DNA of 13,220 bases from an uncultured Prevotella sp. (GCA_900548745.1 URLQ01000077.1:1-13220); one strand, 5' to 3'; numbered from the stretch's first letter, positions 1-6,239 are shown. Program-made: numbers and translations. The notes: generated by a model from the sequence alone, not told the origin.

Positions 1-74
1 GGCGAATCGTCTGTCCGGCGGCATAGTCCGGGGTGCTATTCCTGCCGACCGTTTTGCAGCAAATACACAATGTT
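1..74. other. Left flank, probably host chromosome; nothing identified
   Basis: Beyond the tRNA terminator the composition becomes more GC-rich. Two frames are open here: the continuation of the short minus-strand frame described at 2-289, and a plus-strand frame running to a stop at 134-136. Neither gives a recognisable protein. No promoter or RNA gene is evident. If the tRNA interpretation is right, this is host DNA outside the island. Confidence 0.35.
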
Positions 75-289
75 ATAAAAAAAGAGTTGCATTGCTGCAA
101 CTCTCTCTCATTCTGTGGTGCCACCAGGAATCGTAATTTATTTCCAAATAGCTGAATATCATTACTTTCTAAAAGCAACTCAACCGTAATCTCCTCCGTT
201 TGCTCCACCAGTGACTTGCGTTGTTCTGCGCAAGGTTGCGTGAAGGTTTCCAAGGGCAAAGGTAGTGAATTAGTTTGAACTATTGTCAT
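2..289 (-). CDS. Short uncharacterised ORF, last gene of the Kiwa/RhuM operon, runs through the attachment site (partial)
   Basis: An ATG at 289-287 overlaps the last 20 bases of the RhuM gene in another frame and opens a reading frame with no stop before the window edge (96 codons). The first 50 or so residues look protein-like: a charged helical stretch around QRKSLVEQTEEITVELLLES, then DIQLFGNKLRFLV. From about codon 53 the frame crosses the tRNA remnant and from about codon 62 the terminator, giving a low-quality tail rich in Cys and Phe. I infer a small operon gene whose real C-terminus was replaced at the island junction. I recognise no family. It could also be chance, as no homology can be tested here. 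Confidence 0.35.
   Translation of the reverse strand, partial: MTIVQTNSLPLPLETFTQPCAEQRKSLVEQTEEITVELLLESNDIQLFGNKLRFLVAPQNERELQQCNSFFITLCICCKTVGRNSTPDYAAGQTIR
75..104 (-). terminator. Intrinsic terminator downstream of the tRNA 3' end
   Basis: On the minus strand a perfect 9-bp stem (AGAGTTGCA with TGCAACTCT, 4-base loop, bases 83-104) is followed by a run of seven T (83-77) and then ATAA. It starts about 12 bases beyond the tRNA 3' remnant at 116-133, so it is most simply the native terminator of the interrupted tRNA gene. In the integrated state it would also end transcripts running out of the RhuM/Kiwa operon. It lies inside the open frame of the doubtful short gene at 2-289, which argues that this frame is not coding there. 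Confidence 0.8.
116..133 (-). other. tRNA 3'-end remnant, probable attachment site (tRNA-Phe likely)
   Basis: Read on the minus strand, these 18 bases (CGATTCCTGGTGGCACCA) fit tRNA positions 56-73: end of the T loop, 3' half of the T stem (CCTGG), 3' acceptor strand (TGGCACC) and discriminator A, with CCA not encoded. Upstream the sequence departs at once from the invariant T-loop TT, and no other part of a tRNA is present. From memory, the matching 5' acceptor GGTGCCA is that of Bacteroidales tRNA-Phe, but another tRNA sharing it is possible. A tRNA tail with a terminator behind it and no tRNA body in front is the usual scar of an element integrated by a tyrosine recombinase into a tRNA 3' end. 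Confidence 0.72.
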
Positions 290-1271
290 TCTTGTTCTTT
301 AATCTTTTGATTTCTTTATCAAAATCGCTTTCAAGCAGTTCCATTTCGCGTTTGCGATAAATGGCAAACTCCTTTTCTGCCTTCTCAATCGCTTGTTTAT
401 GCGAAATATTTCCCTTGCCAATCAAAACCTTACGCTTGTGTGCTATGATTTGGCTATCCAGTGCCTCTATCCAATCTTTCATTGTCATAGGATTCATTTC
501 CAATGCTTGGAACTCGGCAAAGTCCAAGAAACCGGAAACAAGCAGATTCAGACGTTGGAGTTCAATCGCAGTCAGATAGTTCTTAGCGATCTTTACGTCA
601 TCTTTAGTTACATAGTTCCCCTTGAAGTTCGTCATGCCTACAAACGGCTTTTCATTGTCCACGCGATTGTATATCACTTCGGCAGCAGTATTCTCATGAA
701 CTGCATAATGCAGTTTGTTTTGTACGGTGGCAAAGAACATCTTTGTCATCTCATCGCGTGGATCATAATCCGTAGCCGTAGCATAAATATCGGTGACTTG
801 CTGATAAAAATTGCGCTCGCTACTACGAATATCCCTAATGCGTTGCAGCAACTCACGGAAATAGCGGTTACCCCCTTGCTTTAAGCGTTCATCATCCATA
901 GCAAACCCTTTCTGGATATACTCATGAAGTCGTTGTGTTGCCCAACGGCGGAAACGAGTAGCCACTTGCGACTGAACACGATAGCCCAAGGCAATAATCA
1001 TGTCAAGGTTGTAGTGCTCTACTTCTCGTTCAACCTTACGAGAACCTTCTATTTGAACTGTTCGGAATTTCCGAACAGTTGCCTCCTTTGCTAGTTCTCC
1101 ATCTTCAAATATATGCTTGATATGCTCACTTACATTCGATTTGCTTGTTTGGTATATCTCAACTAATTGTCCCTGAGTCAGCCACAAGTCTTCATCAGCA
1201 AAGCGCACAGACACACGAGTTATCTCGTTATCGTCCTGATAGAGTATTATTTGGTTTTCTTTGTTCATCAT
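270..1271 (-). CDS. rhuM: RhuM family protein
   Basis: A 333-residue protein of usual length for the virulence-RhuM family (PF13310), whose biochemical role is not established. Members recur next to restriction and other defence genes. The N-terminal part (about 22-60, DEDLWLTQGQLVEIYQTSKS then HIKHIFEDGEL) resembles a Bro-N/winged-helix DNA-binding segment. The family signature YNLDMIIALGYRVQS follows at about 87-101, then FRRWATQRLHEYIQKGF, and the C-terminus (about 290-333) is highly charged and probably coiled. It begins with two consecutive ATG codons two bases after the kwaB stop, so it is the fourth gene of the ATPase-kwaA-kwaB operon and probably translationally coupled. It carries an unusual 25-base perfect dyad at 1056-1080. 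Family call is confident; function is unknown. Confidence 0.9.
   Translation of the reverse strand: MMNKENQIILYQDDNEITRVSVRFADEDLWLTQGQLVEIYQTSKSNVSEHIKHIFEDGELAKEATVRKFRTVQIEGSRKVEREVEHYNLDMIIALGYRVQSQVATRFRRWATQRLHEYIQKGFAMDDERLKQGGNRYFRELLQRIRDIRSSERNFYQQVTDIYATATDYDPRDEMTKMFFATVQNKLHYAVHENTAAEVIYNRVDNEKPFVGMTNFKGNYVTKDDVKIAKNYLTAIELQRLNLLVSGFLDFAEFQALEMNPMTMKDWIEALDSQIIAHKRKVLIGKGNISHKQAIEKAEKEFAIYRKREMELLESDFDKEIKRLKNKNDNSSN
1056..1080. repeat. 25-base perfect inverted repeat inside the RhuM gene
   Basis: Twelve-base arms (AACTGTTCGGAA and TTCCGAACAGTT) flank a single central T with no mismatch. In the RhuM reading frame it encodes the near-symmetric peptide TVRKFRTV within a stretch that is conserved in the family, so part of the symmetry may follow from protein constraint. 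The arms could form a DNA cruciform or an mRNA hairpin, or bind a dimeric protein. No such role is shown here. Confidence 0.85.
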
Positions 1272-1273
1272 AA

Positions 1274-2125
1274 TTAGTGATTATCTTTTTTCTTTGAATT
1301 TGAACGATAAAGCCTGTCGGTAATTACACCCCTAAATATATCCTCATTGAGAAACTCTAAAACACGGTTCAAATCTGCAACATTATTTGTCGGTAAAACC
1401 AATTCTTTATTTTCATTTATTTGTGCATTAACTCCGTATTTGTTTAATAGGCTAGTTTTTGTTCGAGGTGCTTTTCTCATAAAAGCTGAAATATTGTCTG
1501 TATTCGATAACAACTTTATAAGCCGACGCGTCTTTATATTTGCAATATGCTTTATACTTTCAGTATTTACATTAATTCCATCTATTTCTCCAAAGGATTC
1601 AATTTCAGCATTTGTAGCCTCGGTAACAAAATCTATTAGTGAGAATATTTGATTTGCGACTGTATAACTTTGAAAATACAGTTTCCCCTCCTCATATAGT
1701 GCATGAATCTTATCTTCAACAATAAAAGCAGAGTTATTCATTTTTGCAAATATATTTCCACATTCAAACTGCAAGACCATTTTTCGTTGTAACATGTTTC
1801 TCTTATTAAAGACCTGAAAATAGAATTTTCCGTCATCGTAATAAAAGATACTTTTAGGCATATCTTCATTTATATTGTATTCAGACATATCAGCCTGATT
1901 ATATGGTATGCGAGCAAAATCTTCAGGTAAGTCATAATGTACATATGTTATATTCTCCCCGTTCCGGCTAATGATATTGCCATCGAAAACATCTTCTTCT
2001 ATACCTTCTGGTTTAAATATAGCACCTCCATTTATAAATATATTTTTAATCTCTGTTACTATCTCTTCTTTAAGAGAAATGTGTTTTACTGTATTATCGG
2101 ACATCAATGCATAAAATTGGCTCAT
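1274..2125 (-). CDS. kwaB: Kiwa defence protein KwaB (DUF4868)
   Basis: A 283-residue soluble protein matching the DUF4868 pattern of KwaB, the DNA-binding cytoplasmic component of the Kiwa anti-phage system. Visible features are the central segment FYFQVFNKRNMLQRKMVL (about 101-118), then the strand-turn elements NNSAFIVEDKIHALYEEG (130-147) and the helix ANQIFSLIDFVTEATNAEI (157-175), a basic stretch IKTRRLIKLLS (197-207), and the typical C-terminus LEFLNEDIFRGVITDRLY followed by SNSKKK (256-280). Known Kiwa systems pair this protein with membrane protein KwaA, and kwaA lies immediately upstream here: TAA, one base, ATG. Length is slightly below the roughly 315 residues I recall for characterised KwaB. 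No stop or frameshift is seen. The call rests on motif pattern plus the adjacent four-helix membrane protein. Confidence 0.85.
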   Translation of the reverse strand: MSQFYALMSDNTVKHISLKEEIVTEIKNIFINGGAIFKPEGIEEDVFDGNIISRNGENITYVHYDLPEDFARIPYNQADMSEYNINEDMPKSIFYYDDGKFYFQVFNKRNMLQRKMVLQFECGNIFAKMNNSAFIVEDKIHALYEEGKLYFQSYTVANQIFSLIDFVTEATNAEIESFGEIDGINVNTESIKHIANIKTRRLIKLLSNTDNISAFMRKAPRTKTSLLNKYGVNAQINENKELVLPTNNVADLNRVLEFLNEDIFRGVITDRLYRSNSKKKDNH

Positions 2126-2126
2126 G

Positions 2127-2717
2127 TTATTTCTCGTTAATTATTAAACCCATATAATCTGTCACTTCAATAAACTTTTTAATCTCATTCTTATTTCTGA
2201 TACATTTTCCAGAAATTAGTATGTAGGTATTTTCTTCTGTATATACTTCATAATAACGATACCCCCATATTGAACAAAGTAAATTGTAGTTATTGTTATT
2301 GTAACTTGCAATCGCGATAAAGCAGCATTGAAGTATTATGCAAACAAATAATACCATAAAATCAAGTTTGTCGGCAAATATTGTTAACCAAGGGATTATA
2401 GATGAAATTATTTGCTCCGCACTGTTCAGAGATAAATTTGAATAAGATTTCACTTGAATGGTTTTTCCTTCCTTGTGTTTGTTGGATTTTCTATAAAGAA
2501 AAATTTTAATACCGATAAGGCATATCAACATAAATCCGAAACTAATATTGATGCCCCACCATTCAAAACTAGTAGGAAATATCTTATTTTCTAGCATATC
2601 ATCCCATAGTTGAAAATAATTCGTGCTATCCTTAATAACACCTATTAATCCCAGTGACAAGAATGTTGGTGCTGTTACCGTGGCAGTGAACAAAAATTTA
2701 GAAATAAAACTTACCAT
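2127..2717 (-). CDS. kwaA: Kiwa membrane protein KwaA
   Basis: A 196-residue protein with four hydrophobic segments: about 8-28 (FLFTATVTAPTFLSLGLIGV), 54-75 (WGINISFGFMLICLIGIKIF), 103-117 (IISSIIPWLTIFADK) and 119-139 (DFMVLFVCIILQCCFIAIAS). A C-terminal domain follows that begins NYNLLCSIWGYRYYEVYTEE, a pattern I associate with KwaA. In Kiwa, KwaA is the inner-membrane component thought to sense phage infection and work with KwaB. The gene starts 7 bases after the ATPase stop and ends 1 base before kwaB, so all three are co-transcribed. Its base composition is very AT-rich, like the ATPase and kwaB but unlike the restriction genes to the right. Confidence 0.85.
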   Translation of the reverse strand: MVSFISKFLFTATVTAPTFLSLGLIGVIKDSTNYFQLWDDMLENKIFPTSFEWWGINISFGFMLICLIGIKIFLYRKSNKHKEGKTIQVKSYSNLSLNSAEQIISSIIPWLTIFADKLDFMVLFVCIILQCCFIAIASYNNNNYNLLCSIWGYRYYEVYTEENTYILISGKCIRNKNEIKKFIEVTDYMGLIINEK

Positions 2718-2724
2718 CAGAAAA

Positions 2725-4101
2725 TTATTTTAAAGATGAAAATAATTTATTTATCTCTTCTTCTGTCTCGAATATGGGGGTTGCGCCGTATTCGCCATTG
2801 AGGTAACTGTTTTGAAGCATTTTATCAAAACGCACATTATATAAATTATCCATTCGTCCAAATGAACTGATACCGTTATTGTCTTTTTTCATCAACCATA
2901 TTTCATCTCTCCTGAATATCTTTTGATCCATTAAAGAGCTTTCATGAGTGGTAAAAATCAGTTGACTAGAAACATCTTTTGAATGCTTATAAAACAATAA
3001 AATTATTTGCTTAATAAGTGATGGATGTAAGCTACGTTCCATTTCATCAACAATAAAGACTTTTCCTCCTTGAATCAAGTCCAAGATAAGTGGAATATAA
3101 TCGAATAAACGTTTTGTACCATCACTCTCATCGCCAAGCGAAAAAAGTTCAATGTCAGCTTCATCCATTTTTTTATGCACAGTCATCAATTTCTTAGCCC
3201 TAATTTCACCATCAATCAAGTTAATTAAATACAGGTTATCGTCAAATCTTAATGCTCCAAATGCTTCATCAGTATTGGATTTTGATAAATCTGTTTTGAT
3301 TGCACGTTGTAAATCGTGTGGAATTCCAAGTTTTTCAAATTGAACATCTATTAATTTCACACCATCAACGCCCGTATTGAAGTATCTTAATAGTGCCCCA
3401 AAACCACGTTTTAAGTCGTTATCATCAGCCGCTTTAAGTAATACACCTTGTTTGTATGGTGTGTCGGGAAATATAATTTTAAGGGAATTTACAAACCAGT
3501 CGATAACTGCATCTAAATCTTTTATATTTGATACATTTTCATGAATGTTACGACTCATAACTTCGTGGAGGAATAATTGCTTTTGTGGCGTTGCTTTTGC
3601 TAGAAAAGAAAGGAATTGTGATTCTTCTTCTTTGGGGTTAAGCTTAAGTAGATATGAAATTTCAAATTCAGACTTTTTTGTTTCTCTTTGAAAAATAACA
3701 CAGTCGCTGTTTTTGTTTATTTGTTTAAGCCATTCTGAACTTATTTGTTCAGAATTGTAACTAAATCCGTATTCATATTTTTTGTTACCACATAGTATGT
3801 GATAAATAATAGTGGTATCTCTTTTTTTATTTTCGGAACTCAAGCGAAATGGGTAAAAATCTATCAAATCATCTGTTCTCGTGCCCCTTAGAACAAGCCT
3901 TTTCCCTAACTCAATCGCTTTTACGAAATTGCTCTTTCCACCTGCATTCGCTCCAAACATTGCAGCAGACTTTAATACCCATTGTCCTTTAATGGGTTCC
4001 GTTTTATGTTCCTTTTTCAAAGTGCCTTTATTAGGTAGAAGAGAGAAGGTTTCCCTGTTCCTAAAAGAGAGAAAGTTCTCAACTATAAATTGCTGTAACA
4101 T
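2725..4101 (-). CDS. AAA15 family ATPase (COG1106/RloA-like, ABC-type)
   Basis: A 458-residue ABC/SMC-like ATPase of the AAA_21/COG1106 type. It opens with LQQFIVENFLSFRN, the usual N-terminal strand-loop. Walker A is GANAGGKSN (50-58), the ABC signature-like LGDESDGTK is at 322-330, Walker B is KVFIVDEMERSLHP (347-360), and the switch histidine is in TTHE (384-387). All nucleotide-binding residues are present. No TOPRIM or nuclease domain is visible, so it is not a full OLD protein. Relatives often act with an RloB-type partner (as in AbiL), but none is encoded in this window; the downstream genes are kwaA and kwaB. It is the first gene after the minus-strand promoter at 4135-4166. Role inferred: NTP-driven sensor or regulator in defence, either independent or supporting Kiwa. 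Confidence 0.9.
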   Translation of the reverse strand: MLQQFIVENFLSFRNRETFSLLPNKGTLKKEHKTEPIKGQWVLKSAAMFGANAGGKSNFVKAIELGKRLVLRGTRTDDLIDFYPFRLSSENKKRDTTIIYHILCGNKKYEYGFSYNSEQISSEWLKQINKNSDCVIFQRETKKSEFEISYLLKLNPKEEESQFLSFLAKATPQKQLFLHEVMSRNIHENVSNIKDLDAVIDWFVNSLKIIFPDTPYKQGVLLKAADDNDLKRGFGALLRYFNTGVDGVKLIDVQFEKLGIPHDLQRAIKTDLSKSNTDEAFGALRFDDNLYLINLIDGEIRAKKLMTVHKKMDEADIELFSLGDESDGTKRLFDYIPLILDLIQGGKVFIVDEMERSLHPSLIKQIILLFYKHSKDVSSQLIFTTHESSLMDQKIFRRDEIWLMKKDNNGISSFGRMDNLYNVRFDKMLQNSYLNGEYGATPIFETEEEINKLFSSLK

Positions 4102-4134
4102 ATACTATCTCATTGATTATATAATAAATCGGTG

Positions 4135-4166
4135 CAAATTTAGAGATTTTTTCTCAGCAAAACAAA
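4135..4166 (-). promoter_or_regulatory. Bacteroidetes promoter of the ATPase-kwaA-kwaB-rhuM operon
   Basis: On the minus strand a -33 box TTTG (4166-4163) is followed after exactly 20 bases by TAAATTTG (4142-4135), an exact match to the Bacteroidetes -7 box TAnnTTTG. Transcription would begin near 4128, giving an untranslated leader of about 27 bases before the ATPase ATG at 4101. No other good promoter match was noticed at the inner gene junctions, consistent with one transcript for all four genes. Confidence 0.8.
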
Positions 4167-4203
4167 TGTATATGCCAATAAATGCCAAATATCTATATTG
4201 TAA

Positions 4204-4220
4204 ATGTGAATTTTTCACAT
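4204..4220. promoter_or_regulatory. Candidate operator: 7-base dyad between the divergent promoters
   Basis: ATGTGAA (4204-4210) and TTCACAT (4214-4220) form a perfect inverted repeat with a TTT spacer. It ends 4 bases before the -33 box of the plus-strand promoter and lies about 38 bases upstream of the minus-strand -33 box, a fitting place for a dimeric regulator acting on the TIR/caspase operon or both operons. No dedicated repressor gene is adjacent; RhuM has a DNA-binding-like N-terminus but is not known to do this. An AT-rich dyad of this length can arise by chance. Confidence 0.4.
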
Positions 4221-4224
4221 GTTG

Positions 4225-4256
4225 TTTGTTTGTAAGAGAAAAAGTCCATATCTTTG
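4225..4256 (+). promoter_or_regulatory. Bacteroidetes promoter of the TIR/caspase operon
   Basis: TTTG (4225-4228), 20 bases, then TATCTTTG (4249-4256) is an exact match to the Bacteroidetes consensus. A second TTTG at 4229-4232 would give a 16-base spacer and is less likely to be used. The start site should lie near 4263, leaving a leader of about 50 bases before the ATG at 4315. The leader contains two GAATTC sites (4263-4268, 4297-4302) that could pair around a short CTGG/CCAG stem (4281-4284, 4292-4295); this is weak structure. Confidence 0.82.
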
Positions 4257-4314
4257 CTGTGTGAATTCGAAATTAAGACCCTGGCGAAGGACCAGAGAAT
4301 TCGCGCTAATTGAT

Positions 4315-4722
4315 ATGTATAGAATATTTATATCACACTCGTGGGCATATTCTTCAGATTATGACAAAATTGAATCATTCTTGCGTTAGGAAGGTATCGT
4401 CTTTTACAACCATTCAGTTCCTAAAAATGATCCTATTCACACAAATGGCACAGACAAACAATTATCTGATGCAATAGAGGCAAAGGTAAAGGGGTGCAGT
4501 TGCATTATCATTCTTGCAGGAGTTTATGCCACTTATAGCAAATGGATTAATAAAGAGATTGAAATGGCAAAGAAGTACAACAAACCTATCATTGCTGTTC
4601 AGCCATGGGGAGCAGAACGCACATCCTCTATCGTAAAAAATGCAGCAGATGTTATCGTTGGCTGGAATGCAAAATCTGTTGCCAATGCTGTCCGTAACTA
4701 CGCCATTTATCAATCACTATAA
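4315..4722 (+). pseudogene. TIR-like (DUF1863/ThsB-type) domain protein, interrupted by an amber codon
   Basis: Read in one frame from the ATG at 4315 to the TAA at 4720-4722, this encodes 135 residues of a TIR-like DUF1863 domain: start MYRIFISHSWAYSSDYDKIE, then FYNHSVPKNDPI, IIILAGVYATYSKWINKEIE, KPIIAVQPWG and VIVGWNAKSV. These match the ThsB-like family along the whole length. Such proteins sense infection and make NAD-derived signals; the Glu in WINKEIE sits where the catalytic Glu is expected. Codon 25 is TAG (4387-4389), between SFLR and EGIVFYN, and no in-frame ATG soon after would restore the domain. One C-to-T change from CAG (Gln) would explain it. The gene is first in its operon, 11 bases before the caspase gene. 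It may be a true null, read through, or a sequence error. Confidence 0.85.
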
Positions 4723-4733
4723 CTATTTGTTAC

Positions 4734-5645
4734 ATGAAAAAGGCATTGTTGATTGGGATTAATGATTATCCCGAAGGAAATGAATTGACAGGGTGTATTG
4801 AGGACATCAATAGCGTTAAAGCTGCAATTGAACGACATGGTGACGGATCTCCTAACTTTGGCGTAAAAATGATGCCAAATGTACAGACTTCAGGAGAAGT
4901 GATGGATGCTATTCGTAAACTTTTTGCAGGAAATGATGATACTGCTCTCTTTTATTTTTCTGGGCATGGCTATATGAATAGCACTGGTGCAGAAATTGTT
5001 ATGCCTCAAGATATAGCTACCCCTGGTCAATATTATACGGGGATACAGATGTCAACAATAATGAGTATTGTTAACACTTCCAAGGTTCGCAACAAGATTA
5101 TCATTTTGGATTGTTGTCACTCAGGCAATATCGGGAAATACGAACTTCAGGATGTAGGTAGCATTTTAAATACAGGAGTTTCAGTCTTAACAGCTTGTCG
5201 TGAAGACGAAGTTGCTATGGAAGCTGGTGGTCATGGTCTTTTTACAGAATTATTATGTACTGCGCTAAATGGCGGAGCATCGGATTATTGCGGTAACATT
5301 ACTATTGGCGGTGTATATGCATATATCGATCGCTCTTTTGGACCTTGGGATCAAAGACCTGTATTCAAGACTAATGTTACGGAATTTGCTCCATTACGTA
5401 CAGTTACGCCACAGGTATCATTGTCAATTATTCGCGAATTAACAAACCTGTTTACAAATCCCAATAACGATTTAGCTCTAGACCCATCTTTTGAGGATAC
5501 GAACGACCCATCTGTAAATCATGAATATATTCTCCCTTATGCAGATGCGAACAACGTTAGAAAATTCAAATTACTTCAAAAGTTGCAGAGTATAGGGTTT
5601 GTAAAACCTATAAATGAGGAGTTCATAGTACCGGATGTCAGTTGA
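4734..5645 (+). CDS. Caspase-like (peptidase C14) protein, frameshifted near the C-terminus
   Basis: A 303-residue caspase-fold protease. The core starts at residue 1 with MKKALLIGINDYP; the catalytic His is H78 in FYFSGHGY, and the catalytic Cys is C128 in IIILDCCHSG. A p10-like part follows (SVLTACREDEVAMEAGGHGLFTE by 150-172). Residues 225-295 form a helical tail ending LQKLQSIGFVKPINEE. The reading frame then gives FIVPDVS and stops, but another frame from about 5621 encodes CQLTELGKYYWRL then VNEGRI, which I recognise as the usual ending of such tails, with TAA at 5693-5695. The intact gene therefore probably ran to 5695. The protease core is complete, so the product may be active but lacks its last 25-30 residues. 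Beside TIR genes it fits a TIR-signalled executioner protease, as in type IV Thoeris. Confidence 0.88.
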   Translation: MKKALLIGINDYPEGNELTGCIEDINSVKAAIERHGDGSPNFGVKMMPNVQTSGEVMDAIRKLFAGNDDTALFYFSGHGYMNSTGAEIVMPQDIATPGQYYTGIQMSTIMSIVNTSKVRNKIIILDCCHSGNIGKYELQDVGSILNTGVSVLTACREDEVAMEAGGHGLFTELLCTALNGGASDYCGNITIGGVYAYIDRSFGPWDQRPVFKTNVTEFAPLRTVTPQVSLSIIRELTNLFTNPNNDLALDPSFEDTNDPSVNHEYILPYADANNVRKFKLLQKLQSIGFVKPINEEFIVPDVS

Positions 5646-5695
5646 CAGAGTTGGGAAAGTATTATTGGCGATTAGTAAATGAAGGAAGAATCTAA
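5621..5695 (+). pseudogene. Out-of-frame remnant of the caspase gene C-terminus
   Basis: In a frame different from the annotated caspase gene, a stop at 5615-5617 is followed by codons reading GVHSTGCQLTELGK, then YYWRLVNEGRI and TAA at 5693-5695. The LTELGKYYWRL pattern is typical of the end of bacterial caspase-family and effector tails. This places the frameshift, perhaps with loss of a few codons, around 5612-5626. The TAA is separated by one base from an ATG at 5697, which restores normal operon spacing and identifies the real start of the next gene. Confidence 0.75.
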
Positions 5696-5696
5696 T

Positions 5697-6239
5697 ATGA
5701 AGTATTTTAGCGAGGCGTATTTTCGTAACATAGCATATAGCACTCCCCTTTACGAGCAACGTACATATAGCGATAATCTTCAAGGAGCATCTCTATATAA
5801 ACAGTTTGATATATTCCTTTCATACAATATTTCTGATTTGAATGTTGTAAAAGGTATATATTACACTTTGTCGAAAATGGGGTTACAAGTATATCTTGAC
5901 TGCATTGTTGATGTTGACTTGAAAAGGAATGAAACAAATAAAGATACAGCAAAAAGGTTGCAGAAAAGATTAATGAGCAGTAAATCTTTAATTTATGCTC
6001 AATCACCAGAAGCTGGAAGAAGTAATTGGATGCCATGGGAATTAGGTGTCGTGGATGGACATACTGGTAAATGTATGATCATGCCTGTTACAAAAGATGC
6101 GCAACATGCAAGTCCTCAACGGGAGTATTTACTTCTCTATCCATATATTATGCCTTATGGTATTGAAGGACAGATGAGAGTCTTCACAGAGTCATATCCT
6201 TATAGTGGAGAAGATCTTAGTTCATATATACGGAAATAA
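5697..6239 (+). CDS. TIR domain protein
   Basis: A 180-residue TIR-domain protein. The first 35 residues are a tyrosine-rich lead (MKYFSEAYFRNIAYSTPLYE). The TIR core begins KQFDIFLSYNISDLNVV (35-51), continues with LSKMGLQVYLDCIVD (58-72) and LQKRLMSSKSLIYAQSP (88-104), and has SNWMPWELGVVDG at 109-121. There E115 sits at the position of the NAD-cleaving Glu of enzymatic TIRs. No membrane segment is seen. I chose the ATG at 5697 because it follows the old caspase stop by one base; an in-frame ATG at 5679 (six residues longer) lies within the caspase coding sequence and became available only through its frameshift. Likely role, inferred: NADase or signal producer working with the caspase-like protease. 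It is the only TIR gene of the operon without a visible lesion. Confidence 0.85.
   Translation: MKYFSEAYFRNIAYSTPLYEQRTYSDNLQGASLYKQFDIFLSYNISDLNVVKGIYYTLSKMGLQVYLDCIVDVDLKRNETNKDTAKRLQKRLMSSKSLIYAQSPEAGRSNWMPWELGVVDGHTGKCMIMPVTKDAQHASPQREYLLLYPYIMPYGIEGQMRVFTESYPYSGEDLSSYIRK

Noticed and set aside
393..884. 163-codon plus-strand frame antisense to RhuM
   Set aside because: Shadow of the RhuM gene; no motif of its own.
4263..4302. Leader structure with paired GAATTC sites as a riboswitch or retron-like RNA
   Set aside because: Only 4-6 bp stems, no known riboswitch core, and no reverse transcriptase nearby.
4462..4713. 83-codon minus-strand frame
   Set aside because: It is antisense to the TIR-like DUF1863 sequence, whose frame shows strong family motifs.
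5679..5696. ATG at 5679 as start of the second TIR gene
   Set aside because: These codons lie in the end of the original caspase gene in another frame; the ATG at 5697 gives a one-base junction.
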